DNA of 64,000 nucleotides from Nitzschia sp. DOCU1. Lineage: Eukaryota > Bacillariophyta > Bacillariophyceae > Bacillariales > Bacillariaceae. The stretch covers positions 3,472,001 through 3,536,000 of the forward strand of contig OX595985.1 in NCBI GenBank assembly GCA_951394045.1, read 5' to 3'. The translations under genes and the position numbers were made by a program. Shown here piece by piece: positions 1 to 18,278 of this stretch. The notes under the pieces are model-generated. The model ran no database searches. It had not been told where the DNA came from and worked only from the letters and a program-made list of their open reading frames with translations. Position 1 is the stretch's first letter. Each line of letters starts with the position of its first letter.

Positions 1-312
1 AGAACATGTTCTCACCGTTGCCTCTTGGACGCTTGTTCGGACGATCTTTGGCATTGCCAGGGAGATTCCAACACTTGTCGTCAGGGGCCGGATGGAACCT
101 GCCGCAATGCTTACAGGGTTCCTTTCGGTCCCCCTTCTCGCTCTTTTTGCGGTCTTTGCCTCGCTTCCTTTTCCTGCCGCCGTCCTTGCTTTCGCCTTCG
201 GACTTGCCGGCTTCTTTTTTCTTTTCTTTGTTCTTTTTCTCTTGCCGCATCGCATCGTCGAAGACGTGCTTGGCTTCGAGCTTCTCGAGATACTTGTAGT
301 ACTCATCGAGGC

Positions 313-1017
313 TCATAGCGAAAGGGTCGATGTTAGAGGTGAGTAGGTCTCTCTGCCACTCAATCCTCTTCGCCCGATCGAGTATCTCCACGAGTTCGTC
401 GTCGTCAAACGGCTCGCATGTAGTCTTGTCCTCAGGGATTGGAAAGTGGGCCAACATCCTGTTTGCCGTAGGAGCTCAGCGCGGAAGTCGGCTAGGGACA
501 TCTCCATCATGAAGACATGGTAGCGGAGGTACTGCTTTTGGCGCCGGTAGGCGTGCTCCGAACCGAAGTAATCTCTCGACATCGCTTGGATGGTTTCGTT
601 GAATGTGTCTTCGGGCGTCTCGTCCGGGTCCTTGAATCGCAGGTCCGCAACCTTGTTGGTGAATTTCTCCCTTGCCGTTCCACCCAACAACATCTGGGCG
701 TACTTGATTTTCTTCTCGCCGGTGTCTAGGGGGACATCACGAACGAGTTCTTCAAACTGCATCCTCCACTTGGCCCATCGCTCCGCGTCGCCGCTTTCGA
801 AGATGAAGCAGCGGCTCTCGAACTCTTCCGAATCCTTGTCCTTGGGGTCGAGTTTGATCTTGATCTTCTTGACCTTCTCGTCTTCTCCAACGATCTCGTC
901 GTCCTCTTTTGGTTTCTCACGATGGAACGGAATCAGAGGAGGGTTAACATGCGCCGCTTGCGTCAACAAGAACGCAACCTTCTTGGCGTACTCGTGGTTG
1001 CTGTAGGCCGTTTTCAT
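313..1017 (-). pseudogene. gag N-terminal part of gypsy A0
   Basis: The frame opens with MKTAYSNHEYAKKVA and matches the gag start of the other family-A copies (MKTSYSNHEYAKKVA). Gag builds the retrotransposon particle. The frame is lost near 440-450, where the bases for the LRQNNM segment are changed (LRQTGCW), and gag continues in another frame to base 1, including the basic Lys/Arg-rich stretch and the zinc-knuckle region at the window edge. Homology to the 1,487-codon copy is clear; function is not expected. Confidence 0.8.
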
Positions 1018-1040
1018 AACCTAGCGGGAGTTTTAAAACT

Positions 1041-1317
1041 GTGCCCTATCCCGGGGGTGACGATAAAGAAATAAAGACGATGATAATTGTGAGACCTATG
1101 TTATCAGCGAATCGAAATATTGAATAAATAAATATATGCACATTATTTACGTGTGGGGAAAGTCGTTCACAAAATGAACGACCGGTTGCAAATATTTGAA
1201 CGACAAAAATCTTTCCTCTCGTCAATCTTGTTGTTGGAAGTCAATCTAATAGAAGTAACATAGGTCTCACAATTATCATCGTCTTTATTTCTTTATCATC
1301 ACCCCCGGGATAGGGCA
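1041..1317. repeat. Palindromic LTR scrap with about 60-bp inverted arms
   Basis: Bases 1041-1103 are the gypsy-A LTR terminus in minus orientation (TGCCCTATCCCGGG...). Bases 1104-1317 are the same LTR end in plus orientation (ending ...CCCGGGATAGGGCA). The outer arms of about 60-65 bp are near-perfect reverse complements. The left arm is joined to gag as in a normal 5' LTR; the right arm is joined to the middle of pol. Either two LTRs fused head to head or a foldback formed by template switching. Confidence 0.75.
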
Positions 1318-2318
1318 CACTAAATGTGCCTTTGCTCGTTATCAGAATATCATCCATGTATACTTGTACGTACTCCAGGTCACCAAGGAGACGCATCATG
1401 ATACTTTGGAAAATATCAGGGGCATTGGATATACCCATCGGCAGCACCTGGTACTGATATAAGCCTCACGGCATTACAGTACCAAGGAGGCCTTGGCTGT
1501 ACTTATCCATTGGAATGTGATAATAGCCCATGCTGAGGTCAATAGCCGTTGCCCATTTAAAGCCTGGAGTTTTTGCAATAACTCGTTGATCTTTGGCAGT
1601 GGGTGCGGCTTGCGCACAAGGTATTCGTTGAGTTTCCGAAAATCCGTAAGTACGCGCACATCGCCCGTTTTCTTCGGCTGAATGAACGTGCCGGCCGTCC
1701 ATGTGGATTGGTTGACACGCTTCCAGATTCCAAGTTTTTCGAATCGTTCGATCTCTTTGCGTCGTTTGCTCGTACGCATGAGGAATGCCGAATGGCTTAG
1801 CATGATACGGCTTTGCTCCTTCTTTTAACTCTAGACGAATAGGATCTATTTTCAGTTTACCTAATCTGCCACCGAATAGTGTAGGGTGCTGCTTCAGTTC
1901 AGCTAGTAGCTCGTCTCGTTGCTCCTTAGTTAAGTAGTCGAGTGCGTCAACAAACTCTTCCATCTCGACCTTGGAGTAGTCGGCGTCGAGGATCTTAACT
2001 TGTCGTTCTTCCGCCGCTTTGATAACGGGGGCGTCTTGAGACATTTCATACAGAAGCTGTAGCGCCTCTGGATCCGTCACGAGACCACCTTCCTTCATCT
2101 CGACTTCGCTATCGCCCCACCGAATCGTTCGTTTCTCAAAATCGAGTACAAACTTCAGTTCGGCTAATAGATCAAGTCCTAGAATCAGGTCATAAGGTGA
2201 GCTTTCGCGATCTGTGTGCTCGTCGACGTGACATGGCCAGTGTATTTCTTTACTAGACGAGAGTTCGGGGATCATGAAGCGAATCATCCCGACTTTGTCC
2301 GTCTTGAATTTGCCGCCC

Positions 2319-4019
<1,701 letters not shown>

Positions 4020-4044
4020 CAGTTTTAAAACTCCCATTTGAAGG
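4020..4044 (+). promoter_or_regulatory. Putative primer-binding region of gypsy A1 (palindromic)
   Basis: Between LTR and gag there are only 25 bases, beginning CAGTTTTAAAACTCCC. The usual TGG that pairs with a tRNA 3' CCA end is absent. The core AGTTTTAAAACT is a perfect 12-base palindrome, and element C has the parallel AGTGTTAACACT at the same place. Minus-strand priming must start here, so a non-standard primer (self-priming or an internal tRNA fragment) is possible. Confidence 0.5.
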
Positions 4045-9152
<5,108 letters not shown>

Positions 9153-9555
9153 TGCCCTGATCCCGCAAGCGAACCTCATGGCGGTGGAAGAAGTTTTTAT
9201 GATCGAATTCAGTCTGAGGAAATTTAGCCAAATCCTTAAAGGGGGCAGGCGGTTTTTCCACGGTCTTGTTCATCGGCTTAAATTCCATAATTCCTTCCGC
9301 AGCTTTAGTCAGTTGTTTCAGTAGTTGAAAATGCAATTGAGCCATGTTAACACTCTCAGCACCCGCATCTTCAGCCAATCTACGACGAAATTTCACAGTG
9401 AAAAAGACATCGCGACCATTTGCTGCAAACTCAACCGTTTTCCCTCCCGCTTTCGCTCCCATGCCTTCCGAAGCCTTAGGAGGGCCTTCGCCAAGGGGGG
9501 TCACCTGCCTAGGTGCACCCGGGTTGTCAGGGGGACGATCGAAAGGGTTGCCCAT
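9153..9555 (-). pseudogene. H1, unrecognised large ORF, 5' part
   Basis: ATG at 9555 (MGNPFDRPPDNPGAP...). A Pro/Gly-rich start is followed by a stretch reading VFFTVKFRRRLAEDAG and FHRHEVRLRDQG, where the frame meets the TSD of gypsy A1 and would continue at 3401. I do not recognise the family. The region upstream (9556-9776) shows no coding sequence. Whether H1 is a host gene or part of an older mobile element cannot be decided here; its interruption by two gypsy elements and one frameshift shows it is not under selection now. Confidence 0.5.
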
Positions 9556-9776
9556 GGTCAATCTTTTTCACGTAAAAGTCGATGTAGAGTAAGTATGGCT
9601 AAATAATTAGCAATTTACCTCTGGCCAATTGGAAAATTCTGAAGTCAAAACAACAAAAGTGCCAAATCTAGAAGATTGTGAGCTGCAAAAGTGCTCTAAC
9701 AAAACCTATCCAAAGACAAACCAAGAATGAAACGTCAAGAGCATTCCTACAAGGTTGCGTAGAGAATACACGATGA

Positions 9777-10178
9777 TCAGCCGTTTCCTTGCATCCAAGA
9801 TGCTTGCGGAATGGGAACCTCGAGAAGATCACCATTACGGCGCGGACTCGAGGGCATGATGACGTCAAGGTTCGGCATGTCGATGACGTCAATAGGGTCA
9901 ACAGAAGAACAGACAGACGACACAAACGACTTGAGGAAGCTAGCAAGCGTCTCGTACGCTGACACCATGGTCGCAACATGACTGCCCGGTCGGTGAGCAA
10001 TCCCGGTGCATTCGGTATCACAATGGGGCTTGTAACGATCCGGCTCTGTATCATTTTGTCCTCGCCCAAAATATTGAATCACCATGAGCGGTTCTAGGCC
10101 GAATTCCCGAATGCCCAAACCCAAAACGTGTTCTGAGTAGTCATAAATTCGCCGCGCTAGTTTGGCAGTGTCAGTCAT
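9777..10178 (-). pseudogene. Truncated prolyl-4-hydroxylase paralogue
   Basis: ATG at 10178 opens a 133-residue frame whose first about 65 residues match the catalytic part of the intact gene next door: ARRIYDYSEHVL, VIQYFGRGQNDTEPDRY, and the iron-binding HCD. After the HVATMV segment the similarity stops and an unrelated tail follows to 9777. The distal iron-binding histidine and the 2-oxoglutarate-binding basic residue are therefore missing. It lies head to head with the intact copy, 310 bp apart. Probably a broken inverted duplicate. A missed intron could restore more of the domain, but no downstream P4H-like segment was found. Confidence 0.7.
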
Positions 10179-10488
10179 GCGACCCGCCGACGGTCATTTG
10201 TTGATCCACGTTTGAGAAAGGCGGACGAAGGACGGGCGAAGGATCTTGTGATCGGAGTTCGCGAATTTCGAAATGGATGGAAATCGACCCGCGCGCCGGC
10301 CGGCGCCATCACACAACGAGAATTGCGCCTGCATGCTAAATGCAAATGAGGAACGTGGACCACAGCACTGACAGAAAAACCCATAGTGTCCCTAAGATAA
10401 TACCGATCATTGCGATTGAGATTGCTTGTCATTGTCAGGTCCATCCTTCCTCCTTTGTTGACGGGTGGTGCTTATTATTATCGTCATC

Positions 10489-12029
10489 ATGTGGTCTCGC
10501 TTTCTGTTGTTGAGTTTCCTGGTGTTCCTTCGCCGCGTGTCTGGTGCCCCGGCTACCACCAAAGCGACCGAACGCCCCATTAAGATTTTGAACGAATCGG
10601 GGTCCAAAGTCGAGATTTACTGGGTTCATCCCCACACGAGAGAATTGTCGCTAATGAGCAGCCCCAATGTGTTGAATGGCGCCTCCTTTAATTTGAATAG
10701 TTTTGTCGGACACGAATTTGAAATTCGCGAATTGCCGTCTTCCAAGACGGGCGTTTGCAAGGGCAGCGATCAAACTTGTCGAACCAATTATCTGGCTGTC
10801 ACTGAGAACTCGGAGCAAAGTGAGTGATATGCGGTGTTGTCGCGTTTTTTATTGTACTTTGTAGTCTGACAGTATTTATTTCGGTGCAGCTGCCACCCTG
10901 AACAAAGACTTTGAAATTGTCTTTGAGGATGATCAAATTCGGGCCAAGCAGGAAGCGGAGGGAATTGTGAGTGACTGCCAGGCATCTGCTAGAGTAAAGT
11001 TGAGCAAGGCCAATGGAGACATGACCTTGACGTTGGAGGCTATGGATGAGTTGGCTTCGTGCGTCGAATCGGGGGTGGCCGGTACGCTTGCCAAAGCTAA
11101 CGAAGAGATCGCCTTTCAAGCCAAGGTCCGAAGGGATATGGCCGCACTAATGGAAAACTATACTTGTGTGGACACATCGTTGAATACGTCAGAGCCAGTC
11201 GAAGAGACTACTTGGAAGAGCTTAAAGGACGGCAAAACTCGCAAGGTTCAAATCATGCTGGACCGTCCTGCCTCCAAGATTCATGTCATTGAGAACTTTA
11301 TCGATGAAGAGGAATGCAAGGCCATGGCAGCGGCGGCTCAGCCAAAATTGCATCGGGCAACCGTTGCAGACGGCAAGGGGGGTTCACACTTTTCCGAACA
11401 TCGCAAGGCCATGCAAGCTGGAATCAAGGTGCCTTGGGATCAGGAGTCTAAAGGAAATAAGATTGCTCGATTGTCCCGTCGCGTTTATGATTACGCAGAA
11501 CATGTTCTGAATCTGGGAATTGACGAGTTTGGTCAAGAGGATCTCATGTCGATTCAATATTTTGGACGCGGTGAAAATGATACGGCGCCTGATCGGTACA
11601 CACCTCACTGTGACGGTGAATGCACGGGCATGCCGTTCAAACCGGGAAATCGCATGGCAACCATGGTCCTGTATTGTACGGTTCCAGAAGTGGGCGGCCA
11701 CACTAATTTCCGAAATGCGGGGGTTCATGTAAAGCCCGTTTCGGGAAATGGAATCTTCTTTTCATATATTGATCCCGAAAAATTGATCATGGACAATGGT
11801 AAGGAACCAATCAGAGTTGAGTAGGCACTTGTTGCGCTTGGCGGATGCATAATCTCACGTACCTTTGCTCTTATCCTTACTACTAGGCTTCACGGAGCAC
11901 TCGGGCTGCCCCGTTTACAAGGGCGAAAAGAAGATTGTCACCCAATGGATCCGCCTGGGAGTCGACAAGGAAAATCCTTGGGACAGCTTCAATACATTAG
12001 GTGTTAAGAAGGCAGAACAGGAGGACTAG
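10489..12029 (+). CDS. Prolyl 4-hydroxylase-like 2-oxoglutarate/Fe(II) dioxygenase
   Basis: Three exons, 10489-10819, 10890-11798 and 11887-12029, all GT-AG and phase-consistent, giving 460 aa. The ATG starts a hydrophobic signal segment (MWSRFLLLSFLVFL, likely cleaved near VSGA), so the enzyme should enter the secretory pathway. The C-terminal half is the P4H catalytic domain: FGRGENDTAPDRY, iron ligands HCD (about 11610), a distal His in FTEHSG at the start of exon 3, and the following KGEKK basic residues for 2-oxoglutarate. The N-terminal half has coiled, charged sequence of no clear family. By family it hydroxylates proline in secreted or wall proteins; the substrate is unknown. Exon 3 is needed for the active site, so the gene model matters. 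Confidence 0.88.
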
Positions 12030-12482
12030 TACCTAGACATGTTGCTGGAGACTCTACTAGTAAAGAACTTAGACTTTCATCATATTTTACAGACATAGTA
12101 CACCCGTTATCGTCGACAAGTCTACTATCCGTTTCATTTAGTTCGCGAGGGAGGAGGCAGGGCAAGATGTCATTGGAATCGTCTGGCCTCCTCCCTCCGA
12201 CATCGAAAGCGCGCACCTCTCGCGCAAAGATTGCAAAGCTGTTCATCGGTCGACACGTGGCGTGCTCTGATGACTTCTGTCGGCCGGCCTTTGGCGTCAC
12301 AAGCTACCTACCAAGCGTACGCAGGTAACGAACGAGCATGCATCCTCGTACAACAAGTACCAAGATCTACTGAGGTCGAAACCATGGAACCATTGTGAAT
12401 TCAACGAGTTGACAATGTCAATGAACATTGCTGTTGAGCCCCTCGGTTGCTACAGTGTCTAGTAGTTGTGTATCAAAGAAAT
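12030..12482. other. Intergenic region between P4H and NF-YB genes
   Basis: About 450 bp with no coding signal in either strand beyond short chance frames. It must hold the P4H 3' end and the NF-YB promoter. No TATA box or other element was assigned. Confidence 0.5.
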
Positions 12483-12983
12483 ATGTCTGACGCCCCTTCC
12501 CCAGCGCTCAGTGAGGCAGCCCAAGCCGTTGCGGACTCCAAGATTCCTCCTGGTGATGAGTATGAAGAAATTCGTGAACAGGTACGTCATGGTTTCGACG
12601 CCGGCGGAAGGAATGTTGCATAGCATTGATGATAACACGTTGGACTTGCACCGTAACTGTTATAGGACCGGTATCTTCCGATTGCGAACATTGCTAGAAT
12701 AATGAAGAATACGCTGCCCGAGAATGCCAAAATAGCCAAGGATTCCAAGGAGACTGTTCAGGAGTGCGTTTCGGAGTTTATCTCGTTTATTACTTCGGAA
12801 GCTAGCGACAAGTGCTTGCAGGAAAAGAGGAAAACCATCAACGGGGACGATCTTTTATGGGCAATGTCCACTTTGGGCTTTGACAAGTACGTGGAGCCTT
12901 TGAAGATCTATCTCAACAAGTATCGTGAGGCGGTTCGTGGTGACAAGCCGGACAAGTCAAGGACCGAGGGGGGTCAGTCCTAA
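12483..12983 (+). CDS. NF-YB: NF-YB / CBF-A histone-fold transcription factor subunit
   Basis: Two exons, 12483-12581 and 12666-12983 (intron 84 bp, GT-AG), 138 aa. The spliced protein has the diagnostic run [14 protein letters not shown], then [34 protein letters not shown] and [27 protein letters not shown], the whole NF-YB histone fold. In the NF-Y trimer this subunit pairs with NF-YC and with NF-YA binds CCAAT boxes; it acts in the nucleus. The exon-1 tail is short and acidic. Length and motifs are normal for the family. Confidence 0.95.
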
Positions 12984-13318
12984 CACGGGGGTGTATTTTT
13001 GTGTTTCCATATGGAGTGGAACTGTTCTAGTAGGGATAATGAATCGGTTGTAGGTGGGTCGCCAACGCGGACTATGAGGCTAGAGTGCCCGCAGAATGTC
13101 ACGTTTAGGTGTGTGGATTGTATAGCAAATTGTGCGATAACGTGTCGCTGGAGCCATAAAGAGTACAGTAGAAAGCGAACACACCAACTAGTAAATTTCA
13201 TTTGGCATGCTACTAGAAGTGACTTTGTCTGGCGGGCCGAGGTTGCAAAAAGGAAGGAGTTCATTGGGCATTCCATTGCTGCGACGAAGATTAATCATGC
13301 GGTACAACAAAACTTGAA

Positions 13319-14637
13319 CTATACGGACAAGTCCCGATCGGGTCGCAAAGCGATTTCCGCTTGCATGCTAGCTTCGTCTTGTTCAACAAAGCAGAAGATA
13401 GCTAGGTTCGCCACGCCGCAAACGACCCAACCAAGGATGCCAACATTAAAGGCCGGAAGACGGCCTCCCATGACAGATATTAACAACGATACAAAAAAGG
13501 GCCCCAGTCCCTTACCAAAGTCATCAAAAAGGTTGAAAAATGCAAAGGCTTGACCCCGGGTCCTGGGTTGCGTAACGTTAGTCAAAGTGGCCTTGATGAT
13601 AGGGCCTGTGGGGCCACTTCCAAAGCCCGCCAGCATGGCTACCATTACAACCCTCCAATACGATCCTTGTGCATCAACATTATTGAAGAGAACCCATAAG
13701 GGTAGGCATCCTCCAAGCGCCGAAAAGCCCGCAAGCAGTGCTGGATACCTTTTGTCCGTGCGATACAGACGTTGCCCCATGCCACCACCGAGCAAGAAGA
13801 GACCAAGACCATTCCCAACGCTAAAGAACATAAGAGTTGTCGTTGCCATTTGAACCGTGAATCCTCGATCCTCCGATAGAAAGTCATTAAGAAACACGTT
13901 GATGATGCCCCTGCCAGAAAATTTGTTAGCGACTGATGTTTTGAAATCATATGACTTTCGGATCATTGCACTTACCACGTAATACAGCCCGGGGCGCCCT
14001 GCACGATTGCCAAAAGAACGGTCGGCGTCGACAGGAGTTTGCTCATTGTTCGCAGGTGCACTTTGACATCAGAACCACAATAGCCACCGTAGTGCTCCTC
14101 GCACATTCCGTCAAAGTAGGTTTCGACGATATGTGTTCCGTTTACTCTTGGATCAGGTGGTAATGTAGAATCCTTTGGAGGGGACGGTAATGCTGTGTAT
14201 TGGTGCGATCGGGGTTGGATAGGAACAAGTGCCACGCCACCTTCATCCTGTTCATCCTGACTGTCCATAATCGATGACTCCATGGCACCTCGCTCCGGAT
14301 CTGGAACTGTAAATAACACCATGGCGGCAGTTATTAAGGCCGGTAGTGCCACCACCAGGAATGGCAGTCTCCAACCATAAACCGGTCCCAAGAACCCCGC
14401 CACAGCTTGTCCTACCGCGATTCCCGCCCCCGTGCCAAAACTGACCAGAGCGCTGACCAAATGGCGATCCTCAGCGGCAAATAAGTCTCCCAGTACGGAA
14501 TAGATCAAAGGCACGGCTCCGCCGACCGAGAACCCCGTAATGGCGCGACAAACATACAGTTGACTATAGCTTTGCACCCAATACGTAGCCAGGCACGCCC
14601 CTTCTCCAATGAAAACAGTCCAAGCATAGTCTCTTTT
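13319..14637 (-). CDS. Major facilitator superfamily transporter (5' end missing)
   Basis: Two visible exons on the minus strand: 14637-13976 and 13910-13319, joined across a 65-bp GT-AG intron (GTAAGT...TGGCAG). The protein shows serial membrane spans, the MFS signature YVCRAITGFSVGGAVPLIYSVLGDLF, a GWRLPF turn after the sixth span, a long hydrophilic central loop (about 14160-14290), and six more spans (LLGGGMGQRLYRTDKR corresponds to the second MFS motif A). The best resemblance is to organic-solute or spinster/SV2-like carriers; the substrate is not predictable. The open frame begins after a TAA at 14638 and lacks spans 1 and 2. An upstream exon was sought in 14640-14980 and not found, so either it is unrecognised or the gene is truncated. 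Confidence 0.8.
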
Positions 14638-14985
14638 TTAGAGAGAGGTGTCAAGGTGTACTGTATACATTTAACATGTGATGATTAGAACCCTGGCCCT
14701 TTGGTCGAATCAGTCAGAGTTTAGACGGACGATGGCAAGGCGACAGGTATCCGAAAAACGTCATTCATTCGTCATCATCGTCCTGTCCACGAGACCGACT
14801 TTCCGTGTCACATTACATTAGACACATCAAAGATGATGGAGACCGAAAGAAAGACTTTTGTCATAGTCACATTCCAGCATCTATCGGAAACATTGTGCTT
14901 CGCTAAACAAGGAAGGACAGAAACTGATCACGCGATCTTTCTCATACAACACTAAACAGAGCCCAGCATTCGTATCAAGAACAAA

Positions 14986-15841
14986 ATGGCGGCCGAAGCA
15001 GCTCACCGTCCGGTGCAAATCTACACTGACGAGAGAGTGATGTATCTCATTCGAGTCTGCGTCGCGGTCGTCTCCATGATGTTGCTACTTGGATGGCAAC
15101 AGCTCATTTTGTTGAGACCTCTAAAGCAATACAAAGCGGACATGGTATGTGGCATCTTTTTCTGTTTCTTTGTTTGGTATTGTTGAATATTTCCGGATGT
15201 CATCTAACCTGTCCTATTTTGGTGTGGCGGCGTCAAGGAACACATGGATCCAAGTGAGATCCTAGCTACTCCTTTCGATCTGAAATATGTTACACCTTTC
15301 ACTATGGTCCCCGTCGTTGTCACGATGATTTACTGGCTCGTTAGATTTCCAAACAAGTTTTCGTCCAAGCTTATGAATTTGGTCAAAATGTCGTTGGTGA
15401 CGTACGCCTTATTTGCTCTCTGCGGTAACAACATGGTCGTGCATTGGAGACACTCGATTTATTCTGCCATTTATATTGCTACACTAGTGAACTCAACGTC
15501 AAAAGACGTCGCGACATCAAATATTCTCGAGCAGCTGCCCTTTGATTATTCGGATGTTTTGATGGCGTCAAGGCTGTACGGAATTTTGGCATTGATTATC
15601 CCATTCCAGGTTTTGTCGGTGTTAGATCATGGTGCTCAAATCTCAAGATGGCCTTTGCCTGTCCTATTCGGAGGGTGAGTAGTATGCTGAACTGGTGAAG
15701 GCGCGGAGATGCAAATTGGAATGTCGTCTCAATAATTTGCGTTCTATCGTTAGTACCTATGGCTATGTGGTCGGGACTGCGGTTGGATTGTTTGCGAACT
15801 ACATGAAAAACATGAGGGATCCTAAGCGAGGAAAGGTGTAG
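14986..15841 (+). CDS. PIG-F/GPI11-like membrane protein (GPI-anchor synthesis)
   Basis: Three exons, 14986-15144, 15238-15674 and 15754-15841, all GT-AG and in phase, 227 aa, close to the usual PIG-F length. It has several hydrophobic spans. The C-terminal run (LYGILALIIPFQVLSVLD, SRWPLPVLFGGTYGYVVG) follows the PIG-F pattern in which a short lumenal turn with an Asp precedes a WP-I/L-P motif and a Gly-rich last span. In the ER, PIG-F partners PIG-O and PIG-G to add ethanolamine phosphate to GPI precursors. The assignment rests on this C-terminal pattern only; the N-terminal half is divergent. The alternative is an unassigned multi-pass ER protein. Confidence 0.6.
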
Positions 15842-17324
15842 AAGTGAGAATGCTCGACTTCACTGGGACTTTGGCGTCGCTACTAACGCAGCCACACATG
15901 GAAGCAATTTGTATCCCTTTGTTGATGCAATTATGTTAGTATCACATTTACTTCACCTACTTAAACAAGCAAATCCGTTGTTTACTAAATGCGAGCTGTT
16001 GGTCTTGCAGTCTACTGTGAAATATCGAAATAGTACATTTCGCCAATAGTTCCTTCCACATGGCACCATGCGCTGTCGTCCTTGCACGTTTATGACTAGT
16101 TACACCCAGCAGCCGACGGCTCGACGATGCTCAATCTTATTGCCGTCTGCTTGAGCCTGTCCTGACTAGGAGAAGGGTGCGATTCCCCGTCGTAGCACGA
16201 TCCCCACAACACACAAGACTTCAAACGTGAACCAGGTAACATGCCCATCCCTTTACCGCCGAGACAAATCGAGCCATGAAATCACCCTGCTTTCTATTGC
16301 AAAGAAACAATGCGTGAGTTCGATTTCGGGGCTCTTTCAAAAATCTCAAGGCAGGGAATTCAATTATTTTCCGTCCAACAAGAACCGCTCTTGCCCATCA
16401 TCCGATTCACGGTGAGATCATCGACCATATTGTATATGGGCTAGCATTAGAGGTGTCAGATTTTTGTGAAAACATTTTAATCGTCATTTGATGGCAAGAG
16501 TGGTGCATGTCCATCCGTCGGGGAGCGTCTCATTGTGGTCCAATTCAATCCTTCCATGATGGTCACAAAGTAATACTGCAAAGGAAGAAAACGGCGATTA
16601 GTCAATATGCTTGCAACTCGTCTAGTGGCCACCAAACACGCAATCCTCATTCGACGTCCACTGCAAACGCTTGTTTCAGTTTGGTTAGGCTCCGTTGATA
16701 TCACGTTGTCCGCAACGAGCCGCCCTGCCAAACGCCTCGTCGTCTCCATTTTGGAGGGACTCGACGCTGCCAAGACGAGCCAGTGTCACTTCAAACAAGT
16801 CATAAGACCGTCGTGAATAAAGTTGGAGTGGTAATTTCATCATTTTCAGCGCGCATTGTATGGACTGTCCAACGTTTTCCCAGCATCCATCATCCTGGCA
16901 CACGCACACGTACACACACCTCACTCTGGTCATTGTTGTCGGTCAGCACGAGCTGGCGCTCACATCGTATCTTTCTTCGAATCCGACGATAAATTACGAC
17001 CTTCCTTCGTTCTTCGTCATCCTTAGTTCCATAGTATTTCCCTGACGATGGAGGTATTATCGCTTGTGGATACTCGTAGTGGACATGGTGGCGTCTTTAA
17101 CCCACAAGTCCCTTTTCCTCGAAACGAACGAGACGAAGAATGCCATGGTCGGCGGATCCAAAGAGCGAGAAATGTTTGAGTGGTTCTTGGTGGCAGCCAG
17201 TTTGAAATCGCGCGATGGCGCGCATTCGACTACTTGGGTGGGACGCCTTGCTTCCAACATGATCGCCCGCCCGACTTTCCCTCCAAGGCTTCGTACCTGT
17301 ACGAGATTGATTGGTGGATGTATG
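15842..17324. other. Long region without a confident gene
   Basis: No convincing gene. A minus-strand splice acceptor (TTCCTTTGCAG) at about 16580 is followed by a short open frame ending near 16470-16500, and a frame with EVTLARLGSVESLQNGDDEAFGRAARC lies at about 16690-16800, so a small minus-strand gene may exist between about 16470 and 17150. I could not assemble a complete in-phase model with a start. 15842-16440 shows nothing. Confidence 0.3.
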
Positions 17325-17368
17325 CTACAGCCAGACATGGGTGCGGATTGTACATGGGTGCGGATTTT
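17325..17368 (+). repeat. Paired CATGGGTGCGGA motif, copy 1
   Basis: A 25-base unit at 17325-17349 recurs exactly, in inverted orientation, at 19173-19197. A second partial copy of its core (CATGGGTGCGGATTTT) follows at 17353-17368. Each site thus has two cores. The role is unknown; it could be a bound regulatory motif or the end of a short dispersed element. Confidence 0.6.
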
Positions 17369-17579
17369 GGAGACAGGCCGGCGCGCAACCAGAATATTCA
17401 AATGACTCCTTGATTCACGAACGAGTTCTTAATCATAGTAGTCAACATTTGCCGACTTGCCTCCGAAACAAATTGGCGCGGATGCAAGAATTGTTCTTTG
17501 TCACACAATGATCTACCATTGCTGCCGATTGTAGACTACTAGTTCTTTTCCTCTATTCTATATTCTATTACTCTATGCT

Positions 17580-17828
17580 ATGAGTGAGAATGTGGCAGTT
17601 CTGGAAAGACGGTCCAAGAAGGATACGTCGCTTCGAGTCCAACTGGCGACACATCAAACGAAGCGCGTTTTGCAAGATGCGACAAACAAATGCACGTCGA
17701 CCCTTGAGGAATTGGCAGCTAGTCCGTCGGTTTCTCGTGCCCAGAGAGAAGATGCCAAGCAGACAGTGAATCTTATGGAAACTTTGAATGAGGAGGTCCA
17801 AGGAGTGCTCTCAATCTCGGCTACTTAG
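17580..17828 (+). CDS. Small helical protein, function unknown
   Basis: Intronless 82-aa frame from ATG 17580 to TAG 17828. It is charged and almost wholly helical (LERRSKKDTSLRVQLATHQTK, then heptad-like Leu/Val spacing), suggesting a small coiled-coil or helical-bundle subunit. I do not recognise the family. Its last codons, stop and following 3' sequence (17811-17898) have a second copy inside transposon T at 42458-42536, which supports this being a real transcribed gene end, since such captured pieces usually derive from genes. Composition matches neighbouring host genes. Confidence 0.5.
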   Translation: MSENVAVLERRSKKDTSLRVQLATHQTKRVLQDATNKCTSTLEELAASPSVSRAQREDAKQTVNLMETLNEEVQGVLSISAT

Positions 17829-17898
17829 TAATCTCGTAATATTAGTGATTGTCGTGTGAAAAGTGCACTATGTGATACGGTCAAAATCGATATCACAT
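17811..17898 (+). repeat. Gene 3' end duplicated in transposon T (donor-side copy)
   Basis: 88 bp covering the last codons, stop and 3' flank of the small gene. The copy at 42458-42536 is identical by eye except for a 9-bp deletion (GCACTATGT missing). The direction of copying is inferred from the coding context here. Confidence 0.8.
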
Positions 17899-18278
17899 CA
17901 CACTTCATCTAGCTATTCCTATTCTAAGACGTTCCTACATTTAGAGGTCTACAAATAATAGCTCTTTGATTATAATTTGTCCGCTATTGGGTTCTCAAAG
18001 TCATTTTTGTTGTTCCATCAGCCGAGGCTCTCTGACTGCCCCAATACGAGTCGTTCTACATCAAAAGCGGGATGCACTATTCATACCACTTGCAGTACCC
18101 GCGACAGAGGAATAGTGGAAAGACTACCACCACCCTAGAAACCCCGCATGAATGATTGTAGAACATTCTTTTTCGAAAATTGACCATCGTCTAACAACAC
18201 AGTAGCAGGCGTTCCAGAGCATCCCACTAAGAGCCGACGATGATACCACCAAGATGGTTGATTGTAGAGTCCCACGAC

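Larger units (their letters stand above)
1..2318 (-). mobile_element. Truncated and rearranged Ty3/gypsy element (family A, copy A0)
   Basis: Minus-strand remains of the gypsy family that is complete at 3402-9152. From right to left it holds the protease-to-reverse-transcriptase part of pol (about 2318 to 1318), an inverted LTR scrap (1041-1317), then the start of gag (ATG near 1017, running off the left window edge). That order is wrong for one element: pol should follow gag, not precede it. It is therefore a junction of two copies or a deletion product. The pol part has a frameshift after HAYEQTT (near 1770) and ends abruptly at the GGKFKTDK segment, where it runs into the H1 ORF with no LTR and only a few bases of microhomology. 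It is not functional as seen. Confidence 0.85.

Noticed and set aside
16150..16200. tRNA-like T-arm (GGTGCGATTCCCC)
   Set aside because: No matching acceptor, D or anticodon arms could be folded around it.
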